DNA of 64,000 nt, taken from Nostoc sp. KVJ3 (lineage in GTDB: Bacteria > Cyanobacteriota > Cyanobacteriia > Cyanobacteriales > Nostocaceae). Position 1 is the first letter of the stretch. Every line of letters starts with the position of its first letter. Below the pieces are notes generated by a model. The model was not told the origin of the DNA and made no database searches. It saw only the letters and a program-made list of their open reading frames with translations. A program made the translations under genes and the position numbers. Below are positions 16,676 through 26,600 of the stretch, one piece after another. The DNA lies in contig NZ_WWFG01000004.1 of assembly GCF_026127265.1 (NCBI RefSeq), positions 1-64,000 on the forward strand, written 5' to 3'.

Positions 16676-19600
16676 ATGAATACGCTAGAAATGCAAAGTG
16701 CGCCCGGACTGTTAGATCATGGCGCAACCCCGAATATTTCTGAGCCGCCTAAAATAGCACAATCTGCCCCAATTAAGCAAGAGTTAGCAGCACGCAATAC
16801 CAAAACTGCCAGTGTAGAAAATAAACGCCTTGAAGATACACCAAAAAAAACTAATGCCTCAAGAACTCAACAGGCATTTGAAAAATTCGACATCCGAAAT
16901 TTTCAAGATCAGCTCTCACCGTCCAAAGCTAAAAATAAGTTTATTTGTCCAGTTTGTGGCGGTAATGACTTATCTATTGTCCCAGAAACCGGGAAGTACA
17001 GATGCTTCAATAATTGTGAGTGTAAGGACATCAGAGAGGCAATTAAACCCTGGGCTGAAGTGGTGGCAGAAAGGGCAGGGGCTAATTACACTCCATCCCT
17101 AAACCGTTTGGCTGCGAAGCCCAAGAGAATCTTGCCTAAACCAGCACCAATTCCAGATGGTGAATTAGCACTGGTGATGTTGACCCAAGCGGCGACTGAC
17201 ATACCCCAAACTCAAAACATAACTTGCAAGCTACCAAAGGGAATACCAGGGAATGCAACACAAACAATCTACCCTTACTCACAAACCCAATGGGTAATTC
17301 GCTATGAATGGGCGGATTATATCAAAGAGAAGGGAAAAGATAAATCCTTCCGCCAATGGCACAGGCTTCCAGATGGCACTCCAGAGATGAGAAAAGGGGA
17401 TGAACCCTGGAAAGCTTACCGCATTGATGAAGCGATCGCCGCTAGTAAATCAGTGAATGTCACCCCGGCACTACTCCAGCATGAAGGCGAGGGATGCGTA
17501 GAAGTTGGTCGGGAGCATGGTCTTGCTGGGATTACGTTTCAGGGTAGTGGATGGGATAAAAAGACTATCACCCCAGAATATCAACTTCTAAAAGATTCAG
17601 GCATAGGATTAATCGTTTTTCTGCACGATGCCGACGACACTGGCTTAAAGAAACTCCAGACCTGCCAGGAGTGTGCAGCCGAAGTGGGAATTGCATTTAT
17701 TGGAATAAACCCTCACGACATCTGCCCTGATTTACCATATAAATCAAGTGATATCAAAGAAATCTTGGGGCAGATGGAAACACCAGAATTTATCCGTCGG
17801 TTAGAGCAGGAGATTCACGCGGCCGTAGCGCAGCGATCGCAACAAGCACAGGTAAATGTAAGTGATGATGACGACCAAAATCCGGTTGTAGCCTTTACCC
17901 AGCAAGCTTTTCAAGCTCTCTACGGCGATAAGAACTGGATTTGTGCTGCTGATAAGCTTTACTACCACACTGGCAATCATTATAAACACTCCCCAGATTC
18001 CACAGAACGCAAAAGAATCTACGACTTTTGCAATTCCTTTGTGGTCGAGAACGAACAGGGTAAAAAGTCTTGTCCCTATGCTTCACCTAGTTCAGTCAAG
18101 AAGGTTTTGGAATGGGTAAAAATGGGGACAGAAATTGACCCAGAACTAATCAATCCTCCTGGCGTAAATTGCACTAATGGGATAGTCAGGGTTGAGTGGG
18201 AAGGCAGGGATTTTACAATAAGATTAGACCCGCATACGCCCCAGGACTACTTCATTTATGAACCGTTAATTGAATATGACCCGTCGGCTGACGATACATA
18301 TTGTGAGCAACTTTTAGCTTGCTTAGACAAGCCACAACAAGAAATATTTCTGAGAAATATTGCTGCATCCCTTGACCTTCAAACTGTTAGAAAATTTAGA
18401 GGCAGAGAGGTAAAAGCAATGTTTGCAATTGGTCTTGGTTCTAATGGTAAAGATGCTCTGCGCGAATGTGTATCAACCATTTATGGGAAAAACGGATTAA
18501 CTTCTGTTTCTTTGGGTGACTTTCAATCTTATGACGAAGGCAGAAAATTCGGACTAGCCCCACTTATATATAGTCGAGTTAACTGGGCTTCTGAAAACCC
18601 ACAAACATCTAGGATTGATAGACTTCAAAGTTTAAAATTATTTGTCACTGGAGATACACTACATTGCGAACAGAAAGGGAAAGACCATATAGAATTCTCT
18701 TCTAACGCAATAGGTATTTTCAACTTAAACGAGACTCCCGCATTTCAAGGCGTAATACAAGCAATCAAAGATAGGATTGCAATTTTAGAATTCAGGAAAA
18801 CCTTTGTAGATAATCCTTCGCCAAATAATCCAAACGAGATAAAAGGCGACCCCCGATTTCGCTACGATCCAGAGTTTATTAGAACGCATGTTGCCCCAGC
18901 ATTCCTAAATAGAATGCTAAAAGCTCTCAGCAACCTTGTAGAGTCAGGTATCAATTATGAATGCACAACCGACGCTTTCCACAACCTTCAGAGAGAGAAT
19001 AATCATCTTTTTGACTTCATCTTAAGCGCAAATATAGGTTATGTGCCTGATGGGGAAATTACCGCACGGGCTTTATGGTCAATGCTGGAACAGCACTATA
19101 TCCATAATGGAACGCTGACCATAGATGAGGGCAACCGCAGAACGTGGATCGACCAAGTTCGTCCCAGCGATAAAAACGTGAAGGGCATCAATCAAATAAT
19201 CCCACGCATCTCTCAACTCTTCCCCAAGGCTGTCAAGGGAACTAGGTACTGTGACATTGCTAAAAGAAACATTCCAGTACTCAAAGGCATTGGCATTTTG
19301 GAAGTTACCCGCACCACATTAGACGAAACCCGCACCACTTCCGCACCACTTTCCGCACCAGAAACCTCGCAAAATCAGGACTTCCGCACCACCCGCACCA
19401 CTTTTTCAGATTTACATGAAAATAACATTGAAGAGTCAGAAATGAAAATTCAATCGCTTCCTATCCCAATGGAAAAAGAAGAATATGCCACCTCAACTGG
19501 TGCGGGTGATGCGGAACCCTTGCAGGATAAGGAAAACTGCTGCGGTGAGTCCTGCGGAAATGGTGCGGATCAACTAGAAAGTGGTGCGGGTATGCCAACT

Positions 19601-19873
19601 GAGGATCAGGCAGCGATCGCCGCGCCAATTGCATCCGATACTGTTTCGGTAAAAGCTGAGTCTGAGTTCTCATACTCACTGTTGCAGATTGAAAAAGACG
19701 GCGGGGACATCGCAGGGTTTGTTGGTTGTCAAGTTGAGGTTCGAGGGAGCAATGGTAGCATCAAGTTTGCTGGGGAGATGACTAACTTCAACTTGAAGAA
19801 TGGGATTGTCACTGTGTTGACGGAATTTGGGAACCGAGATGCCCATTTTTGCGAAGCCTTCGTGATTGCCTGA
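16676..19873 (+). CDS. DUF3854 plasmid Rep protein (primase-helicase), module A
   Basis: 1065 aa. A zinc-ribbon (C91, C94, C110, C114/C116; CPVCGG) is followed by a DUF3854/TOPRIM-like primase part with a conserved Glu (HEGEG) and HDADDTG near 317. An SF3/D5-like helicase follows, with Walker A GLGSNGKD near 584-592 and VNWASEN as Walker B. The C-terminal ~180 residues are low complexity plus a small conserved domain (GFVGCQVEVRGSNGSIKF). DUF3854 proteins are the CyRepA-type initiators of several cyanobacterial plasmids. Residues ~865-965 carry Thr/Arg-rich repeats (RTTLDETRTT) encoded by repeated CGCACCAC units. Confidence 0.8.
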   Translation: MNTLEMQSAPGLLDHGATPNISEPPKIAQSAPIKQELAARNTKTASVENKRLEDTPKKTNASRTQQAFEKFDIRNFQDQLSPSKAKNKFICPVCGGNDLSIVPETGKYRCFNNCECKDIREAIKPWAEVVAERAGANYTPSLNRLAAKPKRILPKPAPIPDGELALVMLTQAATDIPQTQNITCKLPKGIPGNATQTIYPYSQTQWVIRYEWADYIKEKGKDKSFRQWHRLPDGTPEMRKGDEPWKAYRIDEAIAASKSVNVTPALLQHEGEGCVEVGREHGLAGITFQGSGWDKKTITPEYQLLKDSGIGLIVFLHDADDTGLKKLQTCQECAAEVGIAFIGINPHDICPDLPYKSSDIKEILGQMETPEFIRRLEQEIHAAVAQRSQQAQVNVSDDDDQNPVVAFTQQAFQALYGDKNWICAADKLYYHTGNHYKHSPDSTERKRIYDFCNSFVVENEQGKKSCPYASPSSVKKVLEWVKMGTEIDPELINPPGVNCTNGIVRVEWEGRDFTIRLDPHTPQDYFIYEPLIEYDPSADDTYCEQLLACLDKPQQEIFLRNIAASLDLQTVRKFRGREVKAMFAIGLGSNGKDALRECVSTIYGKNGLTSVSLGDFQSYDEGRKFGLAPLIYSRVNWASENPQTSRIDRLQSLKLFVTGDTLHCEQKGKDHIEFSSNAIGIFNLNETPAFQGVIQAIKDRIAILEFRKTFVDNPSPNNPNEIKGDPRFRYDPEFIRTHVAPAFLNRMLKALSNLVESGINYECTTDAFHNLQRENNHLFDFILSANIGYVPDGEITARALWSMLEQHYIHNGTLTIDEGNRRTWIDQVRPSDKNVKGINQIIPRISQLFPKAVKGTRYCDIAKRNIPVLKGIGILEVTRTTLDETRTTSAPLSAPETSQNQDFRTTRTTFSDLHENNIEESEMKIQSLPIPMEKEEYATSTGAGDAEPLQDKENCCGESCGNGADQLESGAGMPTEDQAAIAAPIASDTVSVKAESEFSYSLLQIEKDGGDIAGFVGCQVEVRGSNGSIKFAGEMTNFNLKNGIVTVLTEFGNRDAHFCEAFVIA

Positions 19874-19967
19874 GTCAAGCCAAGCTAAACGATAATATTT
19901 CGGAAAGGTCTATTTACAATTACTCAACAAGATTTTTAACCCCAGTTAAAAAGATTGCAACTGTAAA

Positions 19968-21001
19968 TTAAAAACGCCGTTGAAGTTCTTCCCAAGGAAG
20001 CAGCAGGGTGTTTTCAATTTCGATGCAGGTAGTGTCACTGACAGCCCCCTGAATATTTATCAAGTCGACGAGAAATTTGTTGACATCGTAATAGTGTTGG
20101 AGTTGTTTTTTTTGTGCATAGCTGAATTGCCAATCATGACCAATATCACAATGCTTTATTATCAATTGACGAAGTTCTTTAACCCACTGATTACCATACG
20201 TCTGCCACCATTGCGGGAACTCCAAATCTGCAATACGGGGTGTAGACAGTGCTTGCTCTAGTTGGTCTAGCTTTTCTGCTTGTGTATGGTTAAAAGCATT
20301 CATAGCAGTACGATTAAAGAGATTCTTGCAATCCAATGCTAGGTTATTATCTAAGCCATCGATAAGGTCAAGGTTAAGTTCTTGTTCAAGTTCGTTGAAA
20401 AGGTCTTCTTGAAAATTTTCGTAAAAGCCCAAATTATAGGCTTGCTCGTAGTTTAAACCTTCAAGGTCATGAGTATGGGTACGACCACGGCTGTGATAAT
20501 TAATCAAGGTACTAATAAGATGAAGGGTAATAGTGAGGTCATCAAATATAGTGGAGTTGTACTCAGCAATAAGATTAAGATTGTGATTGAAGTAAAAGTT
20601 ATTGGAAAGACCAAGGTTAAGCTTGGATAAAATATCATCAGCAATGTCAAATTGAAGGGCAATATCGAGTACAAAAATGGGGTCAGATGCAAAGTCTTGG
20701 GCAAGGTCACGAGTATAGAAGTACTCCAGGGCAAAATAAAAGGCTCGAATCGCTACTGGTTTATAGTTTGCTTGGATAGAGCCTGATTTTTTAAAAACCC
20801 AGGTTAAGAAATTTTGCAATACTGGTTCACTTTTAATTGATTGATCAATAGCTTTTTTGATCAGCCGCACTAACTTATCAGCTGGCTGTTGCGATTTTAC
20901 AAGTTGTTTAACGACTTCTTGCCATCGCTGATCTGCAACCTTGTTAGCTAATTCCTTAGAATTAAGTGAGGTCAGCCATTTAATCGTGAAATGCTCCTGA
21001 A
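19968..21001 (-). pseudogene. C-terminal fragment of another NACHT NTPase
   Basis: The text NYKPVAIRAFYFAL, then DIALQFDIADDILSKLNLGL and LDLIDGLDNNLALDC, matches the helical C-terminal region of cyanobacterial NACHT proteins (NCH2-like). No P-loop is present. The frame is open to an ATG at 21033-21035, but its first ~11 codons are the end of the 306-bp element at 21002, so that start is an artefact. The N-terminal part of the gene is not in this window. The gene was cut by the miniature element. Confidence 0.7.
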
Positions 21002-21307
21002 GGGATACAGCCGGGATACGGGTAAATTGGGACACATTGTAAAGTTTTGTAACGTTAAAGAGTCGAAACCATTGATTTAGCCTTGTTTCCTACCGGGGTT
21101 TTGATGTCAACTGAAGATGAAAACATCACCATAAATGGCCATTTATGGGCAAGTTTAAGAGACTGAATCGCGTGAAGAGTTGATTTTAGTGTGCAAAAAT
21201 TTGAATGTCTTAATACCATTTTTGGGCAAGTTAGTAAATCGCAAAATCGGTTTCTGCAACATTTGTTTACAACGTGTCCCAAATTGCAGGTATCCCGGCT
21301 GTACCCC
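21002..21307 (+). mobile_element. 306-bp Tn3-like miniature element, copy 1
   Basis: The ends are imperfect inverted repeats of about 40 bp: GGGATACAGCCGGGATACGG on the left and, read inward, GGGGTACAGCCGGGATACCT on the right. No gene inside. It appears identical to 49520-49825 in length and sequence. GGG(G) ends, long terminal repeats and a 5-bp target duplication (GATTT, seen by combining the inner flanks of the two copies) fit Tn3-derived miniature elements; the family assignment is inference. Confidence 0.8.
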
Positions 21308-21496
21308 GATTTGGATGAGCATGGAATGTCTTCCCACAGCTTTCGGCGGACGGCGTTAACCTGGATGAGTGATTCAGGAGTACCCCTGCGCCACATTCAA
21401 TCAATCAGTGGTCATCGCTCACTTGCAGCCCTGGAGCGATATTTGGGTGTGACTGAGCAGCAGAAAGAAAATGCTATCTCTACTTTGGTTTTTTAA
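21308..21496 (+). pseudogene. Tyrosine integrase, C-terminal half
   Basis: This encodes LDEHGMSSHSFRRTALTWMS to GHRSLAALERYLG, i.e. the HxxR, H and catalytic Tyr box of the integrase seen complete at 55854-56435. It begins at the border of the 306-bp element. Its missing N-terminal half is the fragment at 49122-49519; joined across one GATTT they would read VDLDEHG exactly as in the complete gene. Confidence 0.9.
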
Positions 21497-21635
21497 GACA
21501 AACCATTTCTTGAGCAATGTTTTCCGGTATGCACCAGAGGAGGTGTTCAATTTTGAAAGTGTTGTAAGCTGGTGCATTGACTGATATCAGCAGCGATAGC
21601 TCACGCGCGAGTGCAAATGTTTGGCAACTCCAGTT

Positions 21636-22682
21636 ATGAAATCTTTTGAACTTGGCTTTATTGAGAGCCGACAGATTACTCAAAATCTACTACGCACCAT
21701 CCGGCTGATTGGCGAGTATAAAGGCAAGCAGGAGTTATTCAAAGAACAATCGCCCCAAGTATTGGAAACCCTGCGCCTTGCTGCGATTATTCAGAGTACC
21801 GAGTCTTCTAACCGGATAGAAGGCATCACCGCGCCACTGGAACGCATCAAGGAACTAGTAGCCGAAAAAACTACTCCTCGCGATCGCTCTGAACAAGAAA
21901 TTGCTGGCTATCGAGATGTGCTGACGACGATTCACACTAGCTATGCCCACATCCCTTTCACTCCTGGGGTGGTGTTACAGCTGCACCGTGACCTTTATCA
22001 GTTTGCTGTCGTAGAAGGTGGGCGCTGGAAGTCAGTAGACAACGAAATTAGCGAAATTCATCCAGATGGGACAGTCAGAGTGAGATTTCAGCCAGTCCCA
22101 GCTTATGCCACACCAGCTGCTATGGAAAGTTTGCACGAACGGTTCAACACCCTTTGGCAGTTAGATGAAATTGAGCCATTACTGCTAATACCAACCTATG
22201 TCCTGGATTTTCTGTGCATTCACCCTTTCAGCGACGGCAATGGACGCATGGCTCGTCTACTGACGCTACTGTTACTATACAAGGCTGGTTACGAGGTGGG
22301 ACGGTTTATTAGTTTGGAGCGAATCGTCGAGCGGACGAAGGAAAGTTACTACGATACGCTTTACCAGTCGTCGCAGAACTGGCATCTTGGGCATCATAGT
22401 TTGTTGCCTTGGTGGGAGTATTTTTTTGGAGTCCTTGTGCTATCGGCGTACCGAGAGTTTGAGCAGCGAGTCGGGTTGGTGACAAATGCCAAGGGCGCTA
22501 AAACCGCTATGGTGCTTGATGCTATTAGCAATATGCCATTTGATTTTTCTATCAAGGATTTACAGTCACAATGCCCTACCGTGGGTATTGACTTAATTCG
22601 CCGCATTCTGCGCCTTGAGCGGACTGAGGGGCGGCTGGAATGTTTGGGGCGCGGCCCGGATGCCCGTTGGCAGAAGAAATAG
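21636..22682 (+). CDS. Class II Fic domain protein
   Basis: 348 aa from the ATG at 21636. The Fic motif HPFSDGNGRMARLL lies near 205-218, and an N-terminal inhibitory-type motif SNRIEG (S-x3-E-G) near 65-70 places it in class II. An N-terminal Fic_N-like region and a C-terminal winged helix (IKDLQSQCPTVGIDLIRRIL) frame it. Such proteins transfer AMP or other groups to target hydroxyls, with the inhibitory Glu blocking ATP. It stands alone, first gene of the former plasmid after the integrase end. It may be an addiction or host-modulation factor. Confidence 0.8.
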   Translation: MKSFELGFIESRQITQNLLRTIRLIGEYKGKQELFKEQSPQVLETLRLAAIIQSTESSNRIEGITAPLERIKELVAEKTTPRDRSEQEIAGYRDVLTTIHTSYAHIPFTPGVVLQLHRDLYQFAVVEGGRWKSVDNEISEIHPDGTVRVRFQPVPAYATPAAMESLHERFNTLWQLDEIEPLLLIPTYVLDFLCIHPFSDGNGRMARLLTLLLLYKAGYEVGRFISLERIVERTKESYYDTLYQSSQNWHLGHHSLLPWWEYFFGVLVLSAYREFEQRVGLVTNAKGAKTAMVLDAISNMPFDFSIKDLQSQCPTVGIDLIRRILRLERTEGRLECLGRGPDARWQKK

Positions 22683-22732
22683 GTACTGTACCTATTAAAT
22701 AGGTACTGTAAGGCTAGTTAGTACCTATTTGT
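22678..22732. repeat. Repeated inverted TAGGTACTGTA units after fic
   Basis: The fic stop codon begins a run AATAGGTACTGTACCTATT, repeated as AATAGGTACTGTA and then TTAGTACCTATTT. The nearly palindromic units could fold into alternative hairpins at the 3' end of the transcript or serve as operator sites. No T-tract follows, so it is not a typical terminator. Confidence 0.45.
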
Positions 22733-22884
22733 TGGTCAATTCAGTTGCGTCTCTTATGGGCTAGAGCCTCAAAAGGCTGAATCATTTCCCCTTCATGTCG
22801 GTTAATGGTAGTTACACGACATCGGCAATTAGGGGGCTGGGAGAAAGTCAGCAGCCAAAATTAGCGATCGCCGCGTGATAGACT

Positions 22885-22917
22885 GTCCAGTGGACATACT
22901 AGACACGTCCACTGGAC
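22885..22917. promoter_or_regulatory. Palindromic GTCCA(G/C)TGGAC pair upstream of the wHTH gene
   Basis: GTCCAGTGGAC at 22885-22895 and GTCCACTGGAC at 22907-22917, starts 22 bp apart, end a few bases before the ATG at 22924. The same two-unit arrangement, same spacing and near-identical spacer (CTAGACAC) recurs inside the gene at 23156-23188. Two-turn phasing suggests binding of two protein dimers on one face of DNA, probably the encoded protein. Confidence 0.6.
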
Positions 22918-22923
22918 ACTCTT

Positions 22924-23487
22924 ATGACAGTACAAATTGACCCGTTCCCCGTTGCTGCACTCCTTGATAGGTACAATCTTGGGAAACAAGCGGTTTACAA
23001 CCGGATAGACGCGCTCGACATTAAGACATTCAAGCAGGGGAATAAATCTTACATTACTGCAAGTGATGTGGAATTGCTCGATCAGCTGCACGACCATATC
23101 AGCGCAGGGGGGAAAATGGATGATTTCAAATCCCCCAAAGCTGAACTAATGAACAGTCCAGTGGACACGCTAGACACGTCCAGTAGACTAGTGGACAGAC
23201 TCTTACCGACCACTGGGCAACCAGACTTGGCACTTGGGGAGGTGGTTCAGTTGGTAGAAGCGATCGCTCATCACCTGCGACCCGCCGAGCCACTACAGCA
23301 CCTCAAAGAGCTTCAGCTTGCGGCTACCGAGGGTTGGCTTCTCTCTTCATCTGAAGTGGAGGGGCTTTTAGGGTGTAAGCCGAGAGTGAAGAAGGGCGAA
23401 CAGCAGTTTACTCGTGGGTCGTTCAGTTTTGTAAGGTCTGGCAAGATTGGGAACCAGTCAGCCTGGAAGGTAGTAAGAGTTAATTAA
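22924..23487 (+). CDS. Putative winged-HTH plasmid DNA-binding protein
   Basis: 187 aa. Residues 8-50 (VAALLDRYNLGKQAVYNRID, then TASDVELLDQL) look like a MerR-type helix-turn-helix. The middle is a linker (residues ~75-110, including SPVDTLDTS, encoded by the second palindrome pair). The C-terminal region (residues ~120-187, ATEGWLLSSSEVEGLLG, FVRSGKIGNQSAWKV) looks like a second small DNA-binding domain. The gene is alone between fic and the hybrid kinase. A part in plasmid control or maintenance is likely from the flanking iterons. Confidence 0.6.
   Translation: MTVQIDPFPVAALLDRYNLGKQAVYNRIDALDIKTFKQGNKSYITASDVELLDQLHDHISAGGKMDDFKSPKAELMNSPVDTLDTSSRLVDRLLPTTGQPDLALGEVVQLVEAIAHHLRPAEPLQHLKELQLAATEGWLLSSSEVEGLLGCKPRVKKGEQQFTRGSFSFVRSGKIGNQSAWKVVRVN
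23156..23188. repeat. Second GTCCAGTGGAC pair, inside the coding sequence
   Basis: GTCCAGTGGAC (23156-23166) and GTCCAGTAGAC (23178-23188) with the same 22-bp phase and spacer ending CTAGACAC as the promoter pair 270 bp upstream. A further half site (GTGGAC) follows at about 23191. Looping between the two pairs would allow tight autoregulation. Confidence 0.6.
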
Positions 23488-23652
23488 GAAACAGCAAAGG
23501 ATAGAAAGCTGTAAACCAGTGTATGAGAAGAATTTACAGGTGACTACATATAAATTTATAAAAGTATTACAGTTACAATTTTCCCGTTTTGGCACAGTCC
23601 TGCCAAATACAAACCTTAGCTGCCAAACCATTGTGATGCTAGACTTCATCCT

Positions 23653-26600
23653 ATGACATCCGAGCAACCCTTTGAGCAACCTGTATCTGAATCTACCGCT
23701 AATGAAGTGTTCGACGTAGAGCAGCAAGACATTGCAGATGCTTTATTTCCCATCGTTGGCATTGCCGCCTCTGCGGGTGGATTAGAGGCATTCACGCAGT
23801 TACTCAGCCATTTGCTTACCGATACAGGGATGGCATTTGTACTGATTCAACACTTAGATCCTAACCACAAGAGTCTATTGAGCGAGATTCTGGCAAGACA
23901 AACTCAAATGCCCGTCACTGAAGTGCAAGACGGCGTGACTGTAGAACCGAACCAAGTCTATATCATTCCGCCTAACACCAAGATGATTTTGTCTGGTGGG
24001 GTGTTGCAACTGACGCCGCGAGAGAAAGTTCAGGGTAAATATATGCCTGCTGATGCGTTCTTTACTTCATTGGCAGCAGATCGAGGGCACAAAGCGATCG
24101 CAGTGGTTTTATCTGGAGCAGATGGAGACGGTTCACTTGGGTTAAAGGCAATCAAGGAAGCCGGAGGCGTGACTTTTGCTCAGTGTGAAGACACGGCCAA
24201 ATTCGATAGTATGCCCAATACTGCTGTTGCCACCGGGAATGTCGATTTTGTGCTATCGCCTGAAAAAATCGCCGAGGAACTGGCAAACCTCAGTCACAAT
24301 CCTTTTATTTCTGGCTCTTTGCCAGCGATCGCAATTGAGAAGTTGCCCGAACAGGGAGATGCCCTGGCGACTATATTTGTATTATTGCGATCGCAAACTG
24401 GCGTTGACTTCAGCCACTACAAGCCCAACACCCTTGATCGCCGAATCCAGCGCCGAATGCTGTTATATAAACTAGAACGCTTGGAGGATTATGCCCAGTA
24501 TTTGCAAGAGAATCCGGGTGAAGTCAAGGCGCTCTATGAAGAAATTCTGATCCACGTCACCCAGTTTTTCCGCGATCCCGAAGCATTTCAACTCTTGAAA
24601 GAGCGAGTCTTTCCCACCATCATCCAAAACAAGCCAGCAGGGTTGCCGATTCGGATTTGGGTAGCAGGGTGTTCGACGGGTGAAGAAGTGTATTCCATCG
24701 CCATCTCCTTGCTGGAATTTTTGGCGGATAAAGTAACCCAGCCACCGATCCAGATTTTTGCCACAGACATCAGCGAGATCGCGATTGAGAAAGCGAGAAC
24801 GGGTATTTATGCAGAGAATCAAATGGTGGAAGTCTCACCAGAGAACCGCCGCAGATTTTTTAATGCCCTTGAGGGCGGTGGATATAAAATTAGCAAAGCC
24901 GTCCGCGATCTGTGTGTGTTTGCCCGACAAGACTTGGGCAGCGATCCCCCTTTTTCCAACTTAGATTTAATTAGCTGCCGGAATGTACTGATTTACTTGG
25001 GCGAAACGTTGCAAAAACGGATATTGCCCATCTTTCATTACAGTCTCGACCCGACTGGCTTTCTGCTGCTAGGGACTTCAGAAAGCACAGGCAAATATTC
25101 GGACTGGTTTACTCTGATTGACAAAAAGTATAAAATCTATGCCAAAAAGCTAACTGCAATTCGTCCAATTTTTTCGTTCGTTACCAGCAATTATCCGATA
25201 GTAAAAGTGGACGAACCGAAGATGGTGTTTAAGAATCCATCGGATGAGTTGGATTTAGAAAGAAAAACTGACCAACTAATCTTGAATCGCTATGCCCCCG
25301 TGGGTGTGGTGATCAACGACAAGATGGACGTGCTGCAATTTCGGGGAGAAATCGATCTCTACCTCAAACTTGCACCTGGGAAACCGAGTCTTAACTTATT
25401 CAAAATGGTGCGCGAAGGCTTGCTCACCGAGCTACGGGCGACAATTTATCAGGCACAACGGCAAAAAATTCTAGTTAGAAGAGAAGGCTTACAGATTGAA
25501 TCCGGCGATCTTTCCAGAATCATCAATCTTGAGGTGATTCCATTCAAACCTGCGACTGACGAAGAACTCTACTTTCTGGTTTTATTTGAACAAGCGTCAC
25601 CTACGGTTAGCAACCTCAGTCCGGTAAATTCTGAAAGCTCAGAGCCAGGAGATATAGAGCGGGAGATTGTTCGGCTCACGCAGGAACTTGCAACCGCCAT
25701 TCAAGAGCGGGCTGCGACTCAAGAATATCTACAAGCGGTGATCCAAGAGCAAGAAGACATCAATCAAGACCTGAAAGTTGCTAATGAAGAAATCCTCTCC
25801 AGCAATGAAGAGTTGCAAAGCACCAATGAGGAGCTAGAAACTGCCAAAGAAGAGATTCAAGCAACCAACGAAGAACTCAACACAACTAATGATGAACTTC
25901 GCTCTCGAAATCAGGAATTACACCAAGTTAACAACGATCTCACGAATTTGCTTGCCAGTATCAATATTCCCATTTTGATATTGACTTTGGACTTATGCGT
26001 TCGACGTTTTACGCCAATGGCGCAGCGAATTTTCAATTTAATTCCCACCGATGCTGGACGACCCTTGAGCGATATCAGAGCGAATCTCGATGTTCCTGAT
26101 TTAGAAACTCTAATTTTGGAGGTACTTGACACACTCAGTATCAAAGAATTAGAAGTCCAAACTCTGGGGGGACATTGGTACAACCTCCGCATCCGTCCTT
26201 ATCGCACCACAGAAAACAAGATTGACGGTGTAGTGTTGGTGTTAATAGATATTGATGTTCTTAAACGCAGTGCCGCAAGCTTAGAACAAGCCCGGAATTA
26301 CGCTGAAGCGATTGTGGAGACGGTACAAGTGCCGTTAATCGTCCTTGATTCTGATTTCCGGGTGAACAAAGCCAATCGCTCGTTTTATGAAACATTTCAC
26401 GTTTCACCATCAGAGACAGCCCAATCTCTGGTTTTTGAACTAGGAAATGGTCAATGGAACCTGCCCGGACTGCGATCGCTCTTAGAAGACATTCTTGCCA
26501 ACGATACCACTATTGAAAACTGGGAGGTAGAGCATAGTTTTGAGCGGATTGGGAAGAAAACCATGCTGCTCAATGGTTGGAAAATTATTCAACAGGGAGA

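Noticed and set aside
21055..21396. 113-aa ORF repeated at 49573-49911
   Set aside because: It is the 306-bp miniature element read in frame plus flanking DNA; the product depends on neighbours and has no ribosome site.
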